Source: BQJD01 sp964350265 (GTDB lineage: Bacteria; Pseudomonadota; Gammaproteobacteria; Arenicellales; CAJQKF01). Taken from it: 24,318 bases of DNA. A program made the position numbers and the translations under genes. Numbering within the stretch: position 1 is the first letter of the stretch; every line of letters starts with the position of its first letter. Positions 1 through 7,438 of this stretch are shown piece by piece. The notes beneath the pieces were generated by a model, which saw nothing but the letters and a program-made list of their open reading frames with translations, made no database searches and had not been told where the DNA came from. The DNA lies in NCBI GenBank assembly GCA_964350265.1, contig CAYGJZ010000067.1, positions 1 to 24,318 of the forward strand. Reading direction: 5' to 3'.

Positions 1-549
1 AAGGGCCAGGAGTTCCCGGCCTACGATCCGCGCGGCATCCAGGGCATGGGCCTGACCTATGCCACCTCCAACCGTGGTGCCTGCCACCTGCGCAGCTACA
101 CCGTGGCCTCGGAGGTCCTCGGCATCCCGGAGAAGACCGATCCGCTGGTCACCGACGGCAAGGCCGGCCTGGTCAAGGCCTTCCAGGACGCCACCGCCGC
201 GGTGGACTCCAGCGGCCTGTGCGTGTTCACCACCTTCGCCTGGACGCTGGAGAACATCGCGCCGCAGATCGATGCCGCCTGCGACGGTGAATGGACCCCG
301 GACAGGTTGCTGGAAGTGGGCGAGCGCATCTGGAACCTGGAGCGCGACTTCAACCTCAAGGCCGGCCTCACCGGCAAGGACGACACCCTGCCGAAGCGGT
401 TGCTGGAGGAGGGTGCCAACACCGGCCCGGCCGAAGGCAAGGTCAACGGTCTCGCCACCATGCTGCCGGAGTACTATGCCCTGCGTGGCTGGACGGCGGA
501 TGGACAACTGACCGGCGAAGTCCGCGAGCGCTTCAACCTGCCCGGCTGA
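1..549 (+). CDS. aor: Tungsten aldehyde:ferredoxin oxidoreductase, C-terminal part (5' truncated)
   Basis: The frame is open from base 1 to the TGA at 547-549, giving the last 182 residues of a protein whose start lies outside the window. The fragment opens with the AOR-family segment DPRGIQGMGLTYATSNRGA and continues with DSSGLC (Cys codon 220-222). From family knowledge, that Cys is the fourth ligand of the [4Fe-4S] cluster beside the tungsto-bispterin. The family oxidises aldehydes to carboxylates, or reduces acids, in the cytoplasm. The next genes encode an FAD reductase and a MoaD-like protein, which matches the AorABC-type enzymes of mesophilic Proteobacteria that use NAD as well as ferredoxin. 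By that model an AorA-like Fe-S subunit would be expected upstream. Substrate cannot be told from the C-terminus. W rather than Mo is inferred from family membership. Confidence 0.9.
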   Translation, partial: KGQEFPAYDPRGIQGMGLTYATSNRGACHLRSYTVASEVLGIPEKTDPLVTDGKAGLVKAFQDATAAVDSSGLCVFTTFAWTLENIAPQIDAACDGEWTPDRLLEVGERIWNLERDFNLKAGLTGKDDTLPKRLLEEGANTGPAEGKVNGLATMLPEYYALRGWTADGQLTGEVRERFNLPG

Positions 550-551
550 GC

Positions 552-594
552 GGCCGGCATTTCCCGGCCACGGGTCGCGTCCGCGGCCCGTGGC
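552..594 (+). other. Intercistronic hairpins between AOR and its FAD subunit
   Basis: Two inverted repeats fill the 57-bp gap. The first has 6-bp arms at 552-557 and 564-569. The stronger one has arms 567-578 and 583-594, twelve pairs including one G-T, closing on a GTCC tetraloop. The two overlap by 3 bases, so they compete. No T-tract follows, so it is not a canonical terminator. It ends two bases before the GGAG that serves the next gene. A role in mRNA stability or uneven expression of the two subunits is inference. Confidence 0.55.
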
Positions 595-606
595 ATGGAG
601 CCTGAC

Positions 607-1869
607 ATGAAACACGTGATTATCGGTACCGGCCCCGCCGGTGTCGTGGCCGCGCAGACCCTGCGTTCCCTGGATGCCGCTGCCAGCATTACCCTGGTGG
701 GCAACGAGGGTGAACCGCCGTACTCGCGCATGGCCATCCCCTACTACCTGGTCGACAACATCGGCGAGGACGGCACCTACCTGCGCAAGCGTCCCGGTTG
801 GTACGACGAGCGCGCCATCGAGCGGGTCGATGGTACTGTCAGCTCGGTGGATCCCGCCGCGCACGTGGTGCGTCTGCAGTCGGGCCAGCAGCTGTCCTAC
901 GACCGCCTGTTGATCGCCACCGGGTCATCGGCGGTCAAGCCGCCCATCGAGGGCGTCGACCTGCCCGGCGTGCACAACTGCTGGACGCTGGCCGATGCCC
1001 GGGAAATCATCAAGCTGGCCCGGCCCGATGCCCACGTGGTGTTGATGGGGGCCGGCTTCATCGGCTGCATCATCCTCGAGGCGCTGGCGTCGCGGGGGGT
1101 GAAGCTCACCGTCATCGAGATGGAAGACCGCATGGTGCCGCGCATGATGAACCAGCGCTCCGGCGGCCTGATCAAGCGCTGGTGCCAGGACAAGGGCGTG
1201 GAAGTGCTGACCTCGACCCGGGTGCGCGGCATCACCGCCGCGGCCGGCGGCGCCCTCCACGTGGACCTCGGCGATGCCGGTGAACGGCGGGCCGACCTGG
1301 TCATCGCCGCCACCGGCGTGAAGCCGAATACCGGCTTCCTCGACGGCAGTGGCATCCAGGTCGACAACGGCGTGGTGGTCAACGACCGCCTGCGTACCAG
1401 CGCCGCGGACATCTATGCTGCCGGCGACGTCGCCCAGGGCAAGGATTTCTCCAGTCACCAGTTCGTCGTCCAGGCCATCCAGCCCACCGCGGTGGAGCAT
1501 GGCCGGGTGGCCGCGATCAACATGGCCGACGGCCGCGAGATCGTGCACCCGGGCAGCCTGAACATGAACGTGCTGGATACCATGGGACTGATCTCGGCGT
1601 CCTTCGGCGAGTGGCAGGGCGTGGACGGTGGTGAAAGCGCCGAGCTGTTCGACGACCAGCGCTTCCGCTACATCAACCTGCAGTTCGACGGCGACGTGCT
1701 GGTCGGCGCCAATACCCTTGGCCTGACCCAGCACGTGGGCGTGCTGCGTGGCCTCATCCAGACCCGGCTGCAGCTCGGGCGGAAGGGACGCCAGGCGCTG
1801 ATGGACAACCCGCTGAACGTTGCCGAGGCCTACCTGAAGGCAACCCACGGCGCGGCGATTGCCAATTGA
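607..1869 (+). CDS. FAD-dependent NAD(P)H oxidoreductase, AorC-like subunit
   Basis: This is a 420-aa pyridine nucleotide-disulfide oxidoreductase-fold protein. The N-terminal Rossmann FAD motif is IGTGPAG (residues 6-12). A second dinucleotide motif, MGAGFIG, lies near residue 155 and is the NAD(P) site. A third FAD contact, IYAAGDVAQ, lies near residue 273. There is no redox-active CxxxxC pair, so it is of the ferredoxin/rubredoxin-reductase type rather than a disulfide reductase. I start it at 607 because GGAG (597-600) sits six bases upstream; an ATG at 595 is in frame but lacks a ribosome site. Its position after the AOR catalytic subunit suggests it passes electrons between AOR iron-sulfur clusters and NAD(H), as AorC does. 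Its stop overlaps the next start by one base (TGATG), implying translational coupling. Confidence 0.85.
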   Translation: MKHVIIGTGPAGVVAAQTLRSLDAAASITLVGNEGEPPYSRMAIPYYLVDNIGEDGTYLRKRPGWYDERAIERVDGTVSSVDPAAHVVRLQSGQQLSYDRLLIATGSSAVKPPIEGVDLPGVHNCWTLADAREIIKLARPDAHVVLMGAGFIGCIILEALASRGVKLTVIEMEDRMVPRMMNQRSGGLIKRWCQDKGVEVLTSTRVRGITAAAGGALHVDLGDAGERRADLVIAATGVKPNTGFLDGSGIQVDNGVVVNDRLRTSAADIYAAGDVAQGKDFSSHQFVVQAIQPTAVEHGRVAAINMADGREIVHPGSLNMNVLDTMGLISASFGEWQGVDGGESAELFDDQRFRYINLQFDGDVLVGANTLGLTQHVGVLRGLIQTRLQLGRKGRQALMDNPLNVAEAYLKATHGAAIAN

Positions 1870-2120
1870 TGCAGATCACCTTCAAGCTCTACGCCAGCCT
1901 CGCCGGCTACCTGCCGGCGGGAGCGGTGAACAACGCAGTGCAGATCGAGGTGGACACCGACAGCAGCCTGGACGCGTTGTTGCAGCGGTTCGGCGTGCCC
2001 CGGGAGATGGCCCACCTGGTGCTGGTCAACGGCGTCTACCAGGATGCCGAGGACCGCGCCCGGCCGATGCTCGGCGAGGGCGACACGGTGGCGGTGTGGC
2101 CACCGGTGGCCGGCGGCTGA
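1869..2120 (+). CDS. moaD: MoaD/ThiS-like sulfur carrier protein
   Basis: This 83-aa beta-grasp protein ends in PPVAGG, the C-terminal Gly-Gly that is adenylated and thiocarboxylated in MoaD-type carriers. It also carries the family segment LVLVNGVYQDAEDRARPMLGEG followed by DTVAVWPP. MoaD donates sulfur to precursor Z to form the dithiolene of molybdopterin. The ATG at 1869 overlaps the previous stop; an in-frame TTG at 1866 is less likely. Its place inside the AOR operon suggests a carrier dedicated to the tungsten enzyme, possibly charged by the MoeB-like enzyme at 4983-5753. No moaE (the partner that completes MPT synthase) is visible in the window. A ThiS-like assignment is possible but less likely given the neighbours. 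Confidence 0.85.
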   Translation: MQITFKLYASLAGYLPAGAVNNAVQIEVDTDSSLDALLQRFGVPREMAHLVLVNGVYQDAEDRARPMLGEGDTVAVWPPVAGG

Positions 2121-2122
2121 GC

Positions 2123-2428
2123 GTGGCGGATGACGCCGTTCCCGAGTGCTTTCGCCGCGAAATGGGTTTTTCCCACCGCGAGTTCCATGTCAACCTGCGT
2201 ACCGCGTTCGGCGATGGCTACCAGGTCAGCGAGGACGGCACGGTGGTGGAAATCCCGCTGCACGAGGGCAGGGTGCTGATCCGGCTGGGGCCCGAGGGAG
2301 TGCGGCGCATCGCCTCGCTGGCACTGCCCTGTACCGAGGTTGAATTCTGCTTCGAGAACCTCGATGCAACACGCAGGAGCGCGTTCGACACCGCCTTTCG
2401 ACGCTCGTTCCAGCGCGGCGGTGGCTGA
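2123..2428 (+). CDS. Small protein of the AOR operon, function unknown
   Basis: This 101-aa ORF starts with GTG at 2123, three bases after the moaD stop; a downstream ATG at 2162 would give 88 aa. I do not recognise a family. The middle is beta-rich (GYQVSEDGTVVEIPLHEGR, then VLIRLGPEGVRRIASLALP), followed by two Cys-containing segments (ALPCTEVEF and FCFENL). The tail is basic and helical and ends in Gly-Gly-Gly. No signal peptide or membrane segment is seen. Tight spacing and the same strand place it in the AOR-reductase-moaD operon, and it ends before the moaA promoter. It may be a chaperone or cofactor-insertion factor for AOR, but that is only context. Compact size and codon use match the neighbours, so I treat it as a real gene. 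Confidence 0.7.
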   Translation: MADDAVPECFRREMGFSHREFHVNLRTAFGDGYQVSEDGTVVEIPLHEGRVLIRLGPEGVRRIASLALPCTEVEFCFENLDATRRSAFDTAFRRSFQRGGG

Positions 2429-2439
2429 CCGGGTCCGCA

Positions 2440-2468
2440 TTGCCGGTACCGGGCACCGCGCGTATAGT
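2440..2468 (+). promoter_or_regulatory. Sigma70-like promoter of moaA
   Basis: TTGCCG (2440-2445) and TATAGT (2463-2468) are separated by 17 bases. This leaves a leader of about 40 bases before the moaA ATG at 2514. It lies in the only sizeable gap on this strand, so moaA can be made independently of the AOR operon. No clear operator or Moco-riboswitch fold is visible in the short leader. Confidence 0.55.
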
Positions 2469-2513
2469 GGAGTTCGCGGCGGGCCGCGCCGTCACTGATT
2501 CGAAGACCATGCC

Positions 2514-3551
2514 ATGACTTCCTCGAAGCTTTCCGACAATCCAGCCGTGGTCGATCGACTGCAAAGGCCCATCCATGACCTGCGCATCTCGATCACCGAT
2601 CGCTGCAACTTCCGCTGCGTCTACTGCATGCCGAAGGAGAAGTTCGGCCGCGACCACAAGTTCCTCGCCCGCCGCGAACTGCTTTCCTTCGAGGAGATCG
2701 AGCGCGTCGCCACCGTGTTCGCCGAGCTTGGCGTGCGCAAGCTGCGCATCACCGGCGGCGAGCCGTTGCTGCGCACCGACGTGGTCGAACTGGTCGCGCG
2801 ACTGGCGAAGGTTCCCGGCATCGACGACATCAGCATGACCACCAACGCCTCTCTGGTGTCCCGGGAACGGGCCCGGGAACTCCACGATGCCGGTCTCAAG
2901 CGTGTGAACGTCAGCCTCGATTCCCTGGACGATGCCGACTTCGTGCGCATCAACGATGTCGGTTGCAGCGTGCGCCGGGTGCTCGACGGCATCGACGCGC
3001 TGGCCGAGGCCGGCTTCGATCCGGTGAAGGTCAACATGGTGGTGCGTCGTGGCCTCAACGAACATGGCGTGTTGCCCATGGCCAGGCACTTCCACGGTAC
3101 CCCGGTGGTGCTGCGCTTCATCGAGTACATGGACGTCGGCTCCACCAACGAATGGCAGCTGGACCAGGTCTTCTCGGCGCGCGAGATCCACGACGCGATC
3201 CATGCCGAGTTCCCGCTGGAAACCCTGCAGCCGAACTATCCGGGCGAGGTGGCCCGGCGCTGGCGCTACCGCGATGGTGGCGGCGAGATCGGCATCATCT
3301 CCTCGGTGACCCAGCCCTTCTGTCGCGACTGTTCCCGCGCCCGCCTGTCGGCGGTGGGCAAGCTGTATACCTGCCTGTTCGCGGCTGACGGCTTCGACCT
3401 GCGCGCCTACCTGCGTTCCGGTGGCGACGACCAGGCACTGAAGGAGTATGTCAGCGGCATCTGGCGTCACCGCGAGGATCGCTACTCGGAGCTGCGCGCC
3501 CGGGTCACCACCCCGGTGCGCAAGGTCGAGATGTCCCACATCGGCGGCTAG
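2514..3551 (+). CDS. moaA: GTP 3',8-cyclase (molybdenum cofactor step 1)
   Basis: This 345-aa radical SAM enzyme converts GTP to 3',8-cyclo-GTP, the first step of pterin cofactor synthesis. The N-terminal cluster motif CNFRCVYC gives Cys31, Cys35 and Cys38. ITGGEPLLR is the SAM-contacting GGEP segment. The C-terminal MoaA-specific cluster is CRDC followed 13 residues later by another Cys (GKLYTCLF). The chain ends in Gly-Gly, the tail required for MoaA activity. Length fits the family (about 330-345 aa). The ATG at 2514 is taken because an ATG at 2509 is out of frame and hits a stop at once. It is convergent with moeA, with 20 bases between the stop codons and no evident terminator. Both AOR and MsrP in this window would need its product. 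Confidence 0.97.
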   Translation: MTSSKLSDNPAVVDRLQRPIHDLRISITDRCNFRCVYCMPKEKFGRDHKFLARRELLSFEEIERVATVFAELGVRKLRITGGEPLLRTDVVELVARLAKVPGIDDISMTTNASLVSRERARELHDAGLKRVNVSLDSLDDADFVRINDVGCSVRRVLDGIDALAEAGFDPVKVNMVVRRGLNEHGVLPMARHFHGTPVVLRFIEYMDVGSTNEWQLDQVFSAREIHDAIHAEFPLETLQPNYPGEVARRWRYRDGGGEIGIISSVTQPFCRDCSRARLSAVGKLYTCLFAADGFDLRAYLRSGGDDQALKEYVSGIWRHREDRYSELRARVTTPVRKVEMSHIGG

Positions 3552-3571
3552 GTGTCCGCCGCGGCAACGGC

Positions 3572-4807
3572 TCAGTCGTCGAGGAGCCCGCGAAAGGGCA
3601 GGTAGCTGACCGCGTCGCCGCGCTCGATGGTGGTCCCGGCCGGGATGTCCACCAGGCCGTCCGCCCACACCGTCGAGCTCAGCACGTCGGAACTCTGGTT
3701 GGGATAGAGCACCACCTGCTCGCTGTCGCCGTCGTGCTCGATGCGGGCGCGCACGAATTCCCGTCGCTGTCCTGCCCTTGGCCAGCGAAACCCGGCCTGC
3801 ACGCGGTAGCGCCGGGGCGGCTGGTAGTGGCAGCCCTGCATGGCCAGCAGCAGGGGACGCACCAGCAGCAGGAAGGTGACGAAGCAGGATACCGGGTTGC
3901 CCGGCAGGCCGAGGAACAGCGCATCGGGAAGGCGGCCGAACAGTACCGGCTTGCCGGGCCGCACGGCGATCCGCCAGAACCGTCGATCACCCACCTGCCG
4001 CAGTGCCTGCTGCACGTGGTCGGCTTCGCCCACCGAGGCGCCGCCGCTGGTGATGACCAGGTCATGCCCGTCGGCGAGTTCGCCGATGCGGCGACGGGTC
4101 GCCTGCGGGTCGTCGGCGACGATGCCGGCATCGGTGACCTCGCAGCCCAGGCCTCCGGCCAGTGTCGCGAGCAGGGCATTGTTGCTGGAGTAGCGATGGT
4201 AGGCGGCCAGCGCGGTACCCGGGGCGGCGAGCTCGTCGCCGGTGGAAAACAGGGCCAGCCGCGGGCGACGCACCACCGCCAGGGTGGTGGCGCCGGTGGC
4301 GGCGGCGACGGCGACGTCCTGTGGCCGTACCCGGTGTCCGGCGTCGAGCAAAGTGGCGCCGCGGGCGAAGTCGTGGGCGCGTCGGCGCACGTACTCGCCC
4401 GCTAGCGGTGGCCGGTGGCAGTGCAGCAGGTCGTCCACGCACTGGCACTCTTCCTGCATGATCACGGTATCGGCGCCGGCGGGCAGCGGTGCACCGGTAA
4501 AAATGCGCGCGGCTTCGCCGGCAGCCAGCGGGCCGGGCCGGTCGCCGGCGAGGATGCGGCGGGTGACCCGCAGCGCTCGGCGCGGATCGTCGGCCAGGTC
4601 GGCGGCGCGCAGGGCATAGCCGTCCATGGCGCTGTTGTCGAAGCCGGGCACATCGACCGCGGCGACCAGCGGTTCGGCCAGCACCCGGCCGCGCGCCGCC
4701 TGCAACGGCACGGCTTCGGTGCCCTCGAGCCGCCAGGCGTCGGCCAGTATCCGCTCGATGGCATCGTCGAGCTCCAGCGGCGGCACGGGATCGTTGCCGG
4801 CGGTCAT
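3572..4807 (-). CDS. moeA: Molybdopterin molybdenumtransferase
   Basis: This 411-aa MoeA family protein inserts metal (Mo or W) into adenylated molybdopterin. Landmarks in order are FDNSAMDGYALRA near residue 60, the IFTGAPLPAGADTVIMQEE segment, LFSTGDEL, the MPT-binding motif ITSGGASVGEADHV, and GLPGNPVSCFVTF. The C-terminal domain IV includes PNQSSDVLSS and ends in YLPFRGLL. The in-frame ATG at 4909 would add 34 poorly conserved residues and would overlap the -10 candidate at 4896-4901, so I use the ATG at 4807, where the MoeA N-terminus normally begins. The gap to moeB is 175 bp, so this is likely its own transcript. Which metal it handles cannot be read from sequence; its place near AOR makes tungsten possible. 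Confidence 0.95.
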   Translation of the reverse strand: MTAGNDPVPPLELDDAIERILADAWRLEGTEAVPLQAARGRVLAEPLVAAVDVPGFDNSAMDGYALRAADLADDPRRALRVTRRILAGDRPGPLAAGEAARIFTGAPLPAGADTVIMQEECQCVDDLLHCHRPPLAGEYVRRRAHDFARGATLLDAGHRVRPQDVAVAAATGATTLAVVRRPRLALFSTGDELAAPGTALAAYHRYSSNNALLATLAGGLGCEVTDAGIVADDPQATRRRIGELADGHDLVITSGGASVGEADHVQQALRQVGDRRFWRIAVRPGKPVLFGRLPDALFLGLPGNPVSCFVTFLLLVRPLLLAMQGCHYQPPRRYRVQAGFRWPRAGQRREFVRARIEHDGDSEQVVLYPNQSSDVLSSTVWADGLVDIPAGTTIERGDAVSYLPFRGLLDD

Positions 4808-4895
4808 GGGCGCAGGTTCACCGCGCGACACGGCGATGTCGCGGCGATGCGCAGTCGGGTCGGGTGGTCGGGGCTGGAAGGATGCACGGGGCCGG

Positions 4896-4929
4896 ATCAT
4901 AGCGCACACCGGGGGCGCTTCGCGCGCCC
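4896..4929 (-). promoter_or_regulatory. Putative moeA promoter with adjacent hairpin
   Basis: On the - strand, TATGAT (4901-4896) is a good -10 hexamer about 90 bases before the moeA ATG; no convincing -35 lies at normal spacing. Just upstream is a 6-bp stem, 4913-4918 with 4924-4929 (loop TTCGC). A short direct repeat containing ATGCACGG occurs on both sides of this element (around 4883 and 4934), which might be a regulator site. The remainder of the 4808-4982 gap shows nothing else I can name. Confidence 0.35.
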
Positions 4930-4982
4930 ATGATGCACGGCGCTACGGGTCGGTGGTGCTGGTGTCGACCCGCTACCTCGGC

Positions 4983-5753
4983 CTAGCCGGCCAGGGGTGC
5001 CTGGTGCGCGGCCGGGGCGCAGTCCGGGCAGTGCGGGTTGCGTTTCAGCCGCATGGTCTGGAACTCCATGCTCAAGGCATCGATCAGCAGCAGCCGGCCG
5101 CAGAGAACTTCGCCGGCGCCGGTGATCAGCTTCATGGTCTCGGCGGCCTGCAGGCTGCCGACGATGCCCACCAGCGGGGCCACCACGCCTTCCGCGGCGC
5201 AGGTTGCCCCTTCCACCGAGGTGTCGGGGTACAGGCAGCGATAGCAGGGGCTGTCTTCGCGCCGCGAATCGAAGGTGGACAACTGCGCCTCGAAGCGAAT
5301 CGCCGCGGCCGAGACCAGCGGCGTGCGGCGGGCGATGCAGGCGCGGTTGAGCACGAAGCGACTGGTGAAGTTGTCGGTGCAGTCCACCACCACGTCGGCA
5401 TGCATGACCTGCTGGTCGAGTTCGTCGTCGTCCAGTTCGTAGTCGATGGCATCGACGACCACGCGGGGATTCAGGGCCAGCAGTCGCTGGCGCGCGGAGG
5501 ACGCCTTGGATTCGCCGACGCTCGACTCGGCATGCACGATCTGGCGCTGCAGGTTGGACTCGTCCACCCGGTCGAAGTCGCTGATCACCAGGTGTCCGAC
5601 CCCGGCCGCGGCCAGGTACAGGGAAAGCGGCGATCCCAGGCCGCCCATGCCGATGACCAGTACCCGGGCGTCGAGGAGTTTCTGCTGGCCGGCCTCGCCG
5701 ATCTGTGGCAGCCGAACCTGTCGGCTGTAGCGGGTGCGTTGGCTGTCGTCCAT
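4983..5753 (-). CDS. moeB: MoeB/ThiF-type sulfur-carrier adenylyltransferase
   Basis: This 256-aa E1-like enzyme adenylates the C-terminal Gly of a MoaD or ThiS carrier. The ATP-binding P-loop is GMGGLGS (residues 35-41), followed by DFDRVDESNLQRQ with the conserved Asp and Arg. The segment DCTDNF (124-129) is typical of the family. The zinc knuckle is made of Cys170 and Cys173 (CYRC) and Cys242 and Cys245 (CPDC). The conserved Cys185 lies in EGATCAAEG. There is no C-terminal rhodanese domain. The start at 5753 is chosen because YSRQVRLPQIG should lie near the N-terminus; the longer ORF to 5855 reads through the 3' end of msrQ. The obvious partner is the MoaD-like protein at 1869-2120. It is 37 bases downstream of msrQ on the same strand and could be cotranscribed. 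A 12-bp perfect palindrome (5779-5790) sits in that gap. Confidence 0.92.
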   Translation of the reverse strand: MDDSQRTRYSRQVRLPQIGEAGQQKLLDARVLVIGMGGLGSPLSLYLAAAGVGHLVISDFDRVDESNLQRQIVHAESSVGESKASSARQRLLALNPRVVVDAIDYELDDDELDQQVMHADVVVDCTDNFTSRFVLNRACIARRTPLVSAAAIRFEAQLSTFDSRREDSPCYRCLYPDTSVEGATCAAEGVVAPLVGIVGSLQAAETMKLITGAGEVLCGRLLLIDALSMEFQTMRLKRNPHCPDCAPAAHQAPLAG

Positions 5754-5790
5754 GGTCGGGTCGAGGGTCAGGGCGTGGTCGGCATGCCGA

Positions 5791-6453
5791 TCAACCCTGG
5801 CCCATGAGCGGGGTCGAACGGGGCTTGGGCTTGTCGGCGCGGCGCCGGCCGGCATCGCGCAGTCGCCAGCCGAGCAGCACCGCGAGGACGATGCCGTACA
5901 CCACCGGTTCCACCAGGTCGGCCTTCACCAGCCAGACGAAGTGCAGGATGGCGGCGATGGCGGCGGGGTAGACCAGTCGATGCAGCCGCTTCCAGTTCCT
6001 GCCGCCGAGTCGGCGGATCATGCCGTCGGTGGAGGTCAGCGCCAGGGGCAGGCACAGCACAAGGCAGGTGAAGCCGGCGATGATGTAGGGACGCTCGGTC
6101 AGGTCGGCGATGATCTCCGGCCAGTGGAAGAAGCGGTCGAGCACCAGGTAGATGGAGAAATGCGCGAGCATGTAGGCAAAGGCGAACAGGCCCAGCATGC
6201 GGCGCAGGCGCACCAGCTTGCCCCAGCCGGTCAGCTTGCGCAGCGGCGTGATCGCCAGGGTGACCAGCAGCAGGCGCAGCGCCCACTGCCCGGTGCCCTC
6301 GGTGAGTTCGTCCACCGGTTCCACCAGGCGGCCACTGAACAGGGAGAACAGCATCCAGGCCGCGGGCAGGCAGGCGAGAACGAACAGGGCGGATTTCAGG
6401 GTACGGATGCGCACTTCGCCGAACAGGTCGAGTTGGGTGGCGGGGATTACCAT
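5791..6453 (-). CDS. msrQ: Haem-containing membrane subunit of periplasmic methionine sulfoxide reductase
   Basis: This 220-aa MsrQ (YedZ) protein passes electrons from the respiratory chain or flavin reductase to periplasmic MsrP. It has several hydrophobic helices (for example SALFVLACLPAAWMLFSLF and LRLLLVTLAITPL). It shows the family segment LRRMLGLFAFAYMLAHFSIYL and later His residues in WKRLHRLVYPA and AILHFVWLVKAD, the expected haem ligands. The start at 6453 (MVIPATQL) is preferred to 6537, which would lie inside msrP. It follows msrP by 28 bases, the standard msrP-msrQ order. A basic, presumably cytoplasmic tail (WRLRDAGRRRADKPKPR) ends the protein. Confidence 0.93.
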   Translation of the reverse strand: MVIPATQLDLFGEVRIRTLKSALFVLACLPAAWMLFSLFSGRLVEPVDELTEGTGQWALRLLLVTLAITPLRKLTGWGKLVRLRRMLGLFAFAYMLAHFSIYLVLDRFFHWPEIIADLTERPYIIAGFTCLVLCLPLALTSTDGMIRRLGGRNWKRLHRLVYPAAIAAILHFVWLVKADLVEPVVYGIVLAVLLGWRLRDAGRRRADKPKPRSTPLMGQG

Positions 6454-6463
6454 GGCGCGCTCG

Positions 6464-6482
6464 GGCGGCCCGGTTGGCCGCC
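6464..6482 (-). other. Hairpin between msrP and msrQ
   Basis: Perfect 7-bp arms at 6464-6470 and 6476-6482 with a 5-base loop begin at the first base of the msrP stop codon on the mRNA side. No T-tract follows, so it may be a stability or translation element rather than a terminator. Confidence 0.4.
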
Positions 6483-7438
6483 TAGTACAGGGTTTTCGGA
6501 TCCATGCCATTGTAAAGCGAGGCGACCTCGTCCGCATAGCCGTTGAACGGCAGCGTGTCGCGGCGAAGGATCTCGCCGATTCGTCGCTCGCGCGCCTGGC
6601 TCCAGCGCGGATGGTCCACCTCGGGATTCACGTTGGCGTAGAAGCCGTACTCGTTGGGCGCCTGCATCTGCCAGGTGTTCACCGGCTGGTTCTCCACCAG
6701 CTTGATGGAGACGATGGACTTGATGCTCTTGAAGCCGTACTTCCACGGCACCACCAGCCGGATCGGCGCGCCGTTCTGGTTCGGCATCAGCTCGCCGTAC
6801 AGGCCGGTGCCCATCAACGTCAGCGGGTTCATCGCCTCGTCCATGCGCAGGCCCTCGCGATAGGGCCAGTCGAGCACGTGGCCGAACAGGCCGCGGCGCT
6901 GGTTCGGCATCTGCTCGGGATCAAGCAGGGTACGGAACTCCACGTACTTCGCATTCATGGTGGGTTCCACCTTGTCGAGCAGTGCCGACAGCGGAAAGCC
7001 GACCCAGGGAACGACCATCGACCAGGCCTCCACGCAGCGCAGGCGGTAGATGCGTTCCTCCATGTCGAAGTCCGCCAGCACGTCTTCGATGTCCAGGGTC
7101 ATGGGCTTCTTGCACTCGCCGTCCACGGTGATCTGCCAGGGACGGGTTTCCATCTTCTGTGCCAGCCGCGCGGGGCTGCGCTTGTCCACCTCGAACTCGT
7201 AGAAGTTGTTGTAGGTGGTGATCGACTCGAAGTCGGTCATCGCCTCGTCGGTGGAGAAGGGGCTCTTGGCGAGGTCGGCAAACTTGCGTCCGTCCATCGT
7301 GGCCGCGTGGCCAAGACCCGGCAGCATCGCGCCGGCAGCCAGCGCGAAGCCGGACTGGAGGAAACGCCGGCGCTGGCGATAGAGGGCAAAATCGGTGACG
7401 TCGTTGTCGGTGAGGTCCGGTTTTCGTCGAATCAGCAT
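6482..7438 (-). CDS. msrP: Periplasmic methionine sulfoxide reductase, molybdopterin subunit
   Basis: This 318-aa MsrP (YedY) enzyme reduces methionine sulfoxide in periplasmic proteins. It carries a Tat signal (RRRFLQSGFALAAGAMLPG, residues 23-41), as needed for export of a folded Moco protein; cleavage is expected near GHAAT. Cys135 in YRLRCVEAWSMVVPW is the Mo-ligating Cys, and the following segment and GAPIRLVVPWKYGFKSIKSI are typical of the sulfite-oxidase fold family. The C-terminal ends NGMDPKTLY. The start at 7438 overlaps the end of bufC by 7 bases; the longer frame to 7579 lies within bufC. Coupling to the bufferin operon upstream and msrQ downstream suggests one mRNA. It uses mono-MPT Mo cofactor, so it depends on the moaA and moeA products encoded nearby. 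Confidence 0.95.
   Translation of the reverse strand: MLIRRKPDLTDNDVTDFALYRQRRRFLQSGFALAAGAMLPGLGHAATMDGRKFADLAKSPFSTDEAMTDFESITTYNNFYEFEVDKRSPARLAQKMETRPWQITVDGECKKPMTLDIEDVLADFDMEERIYRLRCVEAWSMVVPWVGFPLSALLDKVEPTMNAKYVEFRTLLDPEQMPNQRRGLFGHVLDWPYREGLRMDEAMNPLTLMGTGLYGELMPNQNGAPIRLVVPWKYGFKSIKSIVSIKLVENQPVNTWQMQAPNEYGFYANVNPEVDHPRWSQARERRIGEILRRDTLPFNGYADEVASLYNGMDPKTLY

Noticed and set aside
2226..3668. Long - strand ORF (480 codons) opposite moaA
   Set aside because: Low-complexity translation rich in His, Gly and Ala typical of antisense frames in GC-rich coding DNA; moaA on the other strand is certain. The same holds for the 1347-codon frame opposite the IOR gene.
4808..4909. Longer moeA start at 4909
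   Set aside because: Adds 34 residues without conservation and overlaps the TATGAT -10 candidate; the normal MoeA N-terminus begins near 4807.
5779..5790. 12-bp palindrome TCGGCATGCCGA between msrQ and moeB
   Set aside because: Perfect palindromes of this size are expected occasionally at this GC content; no second copy or promoter beside it, so no function is claimed.
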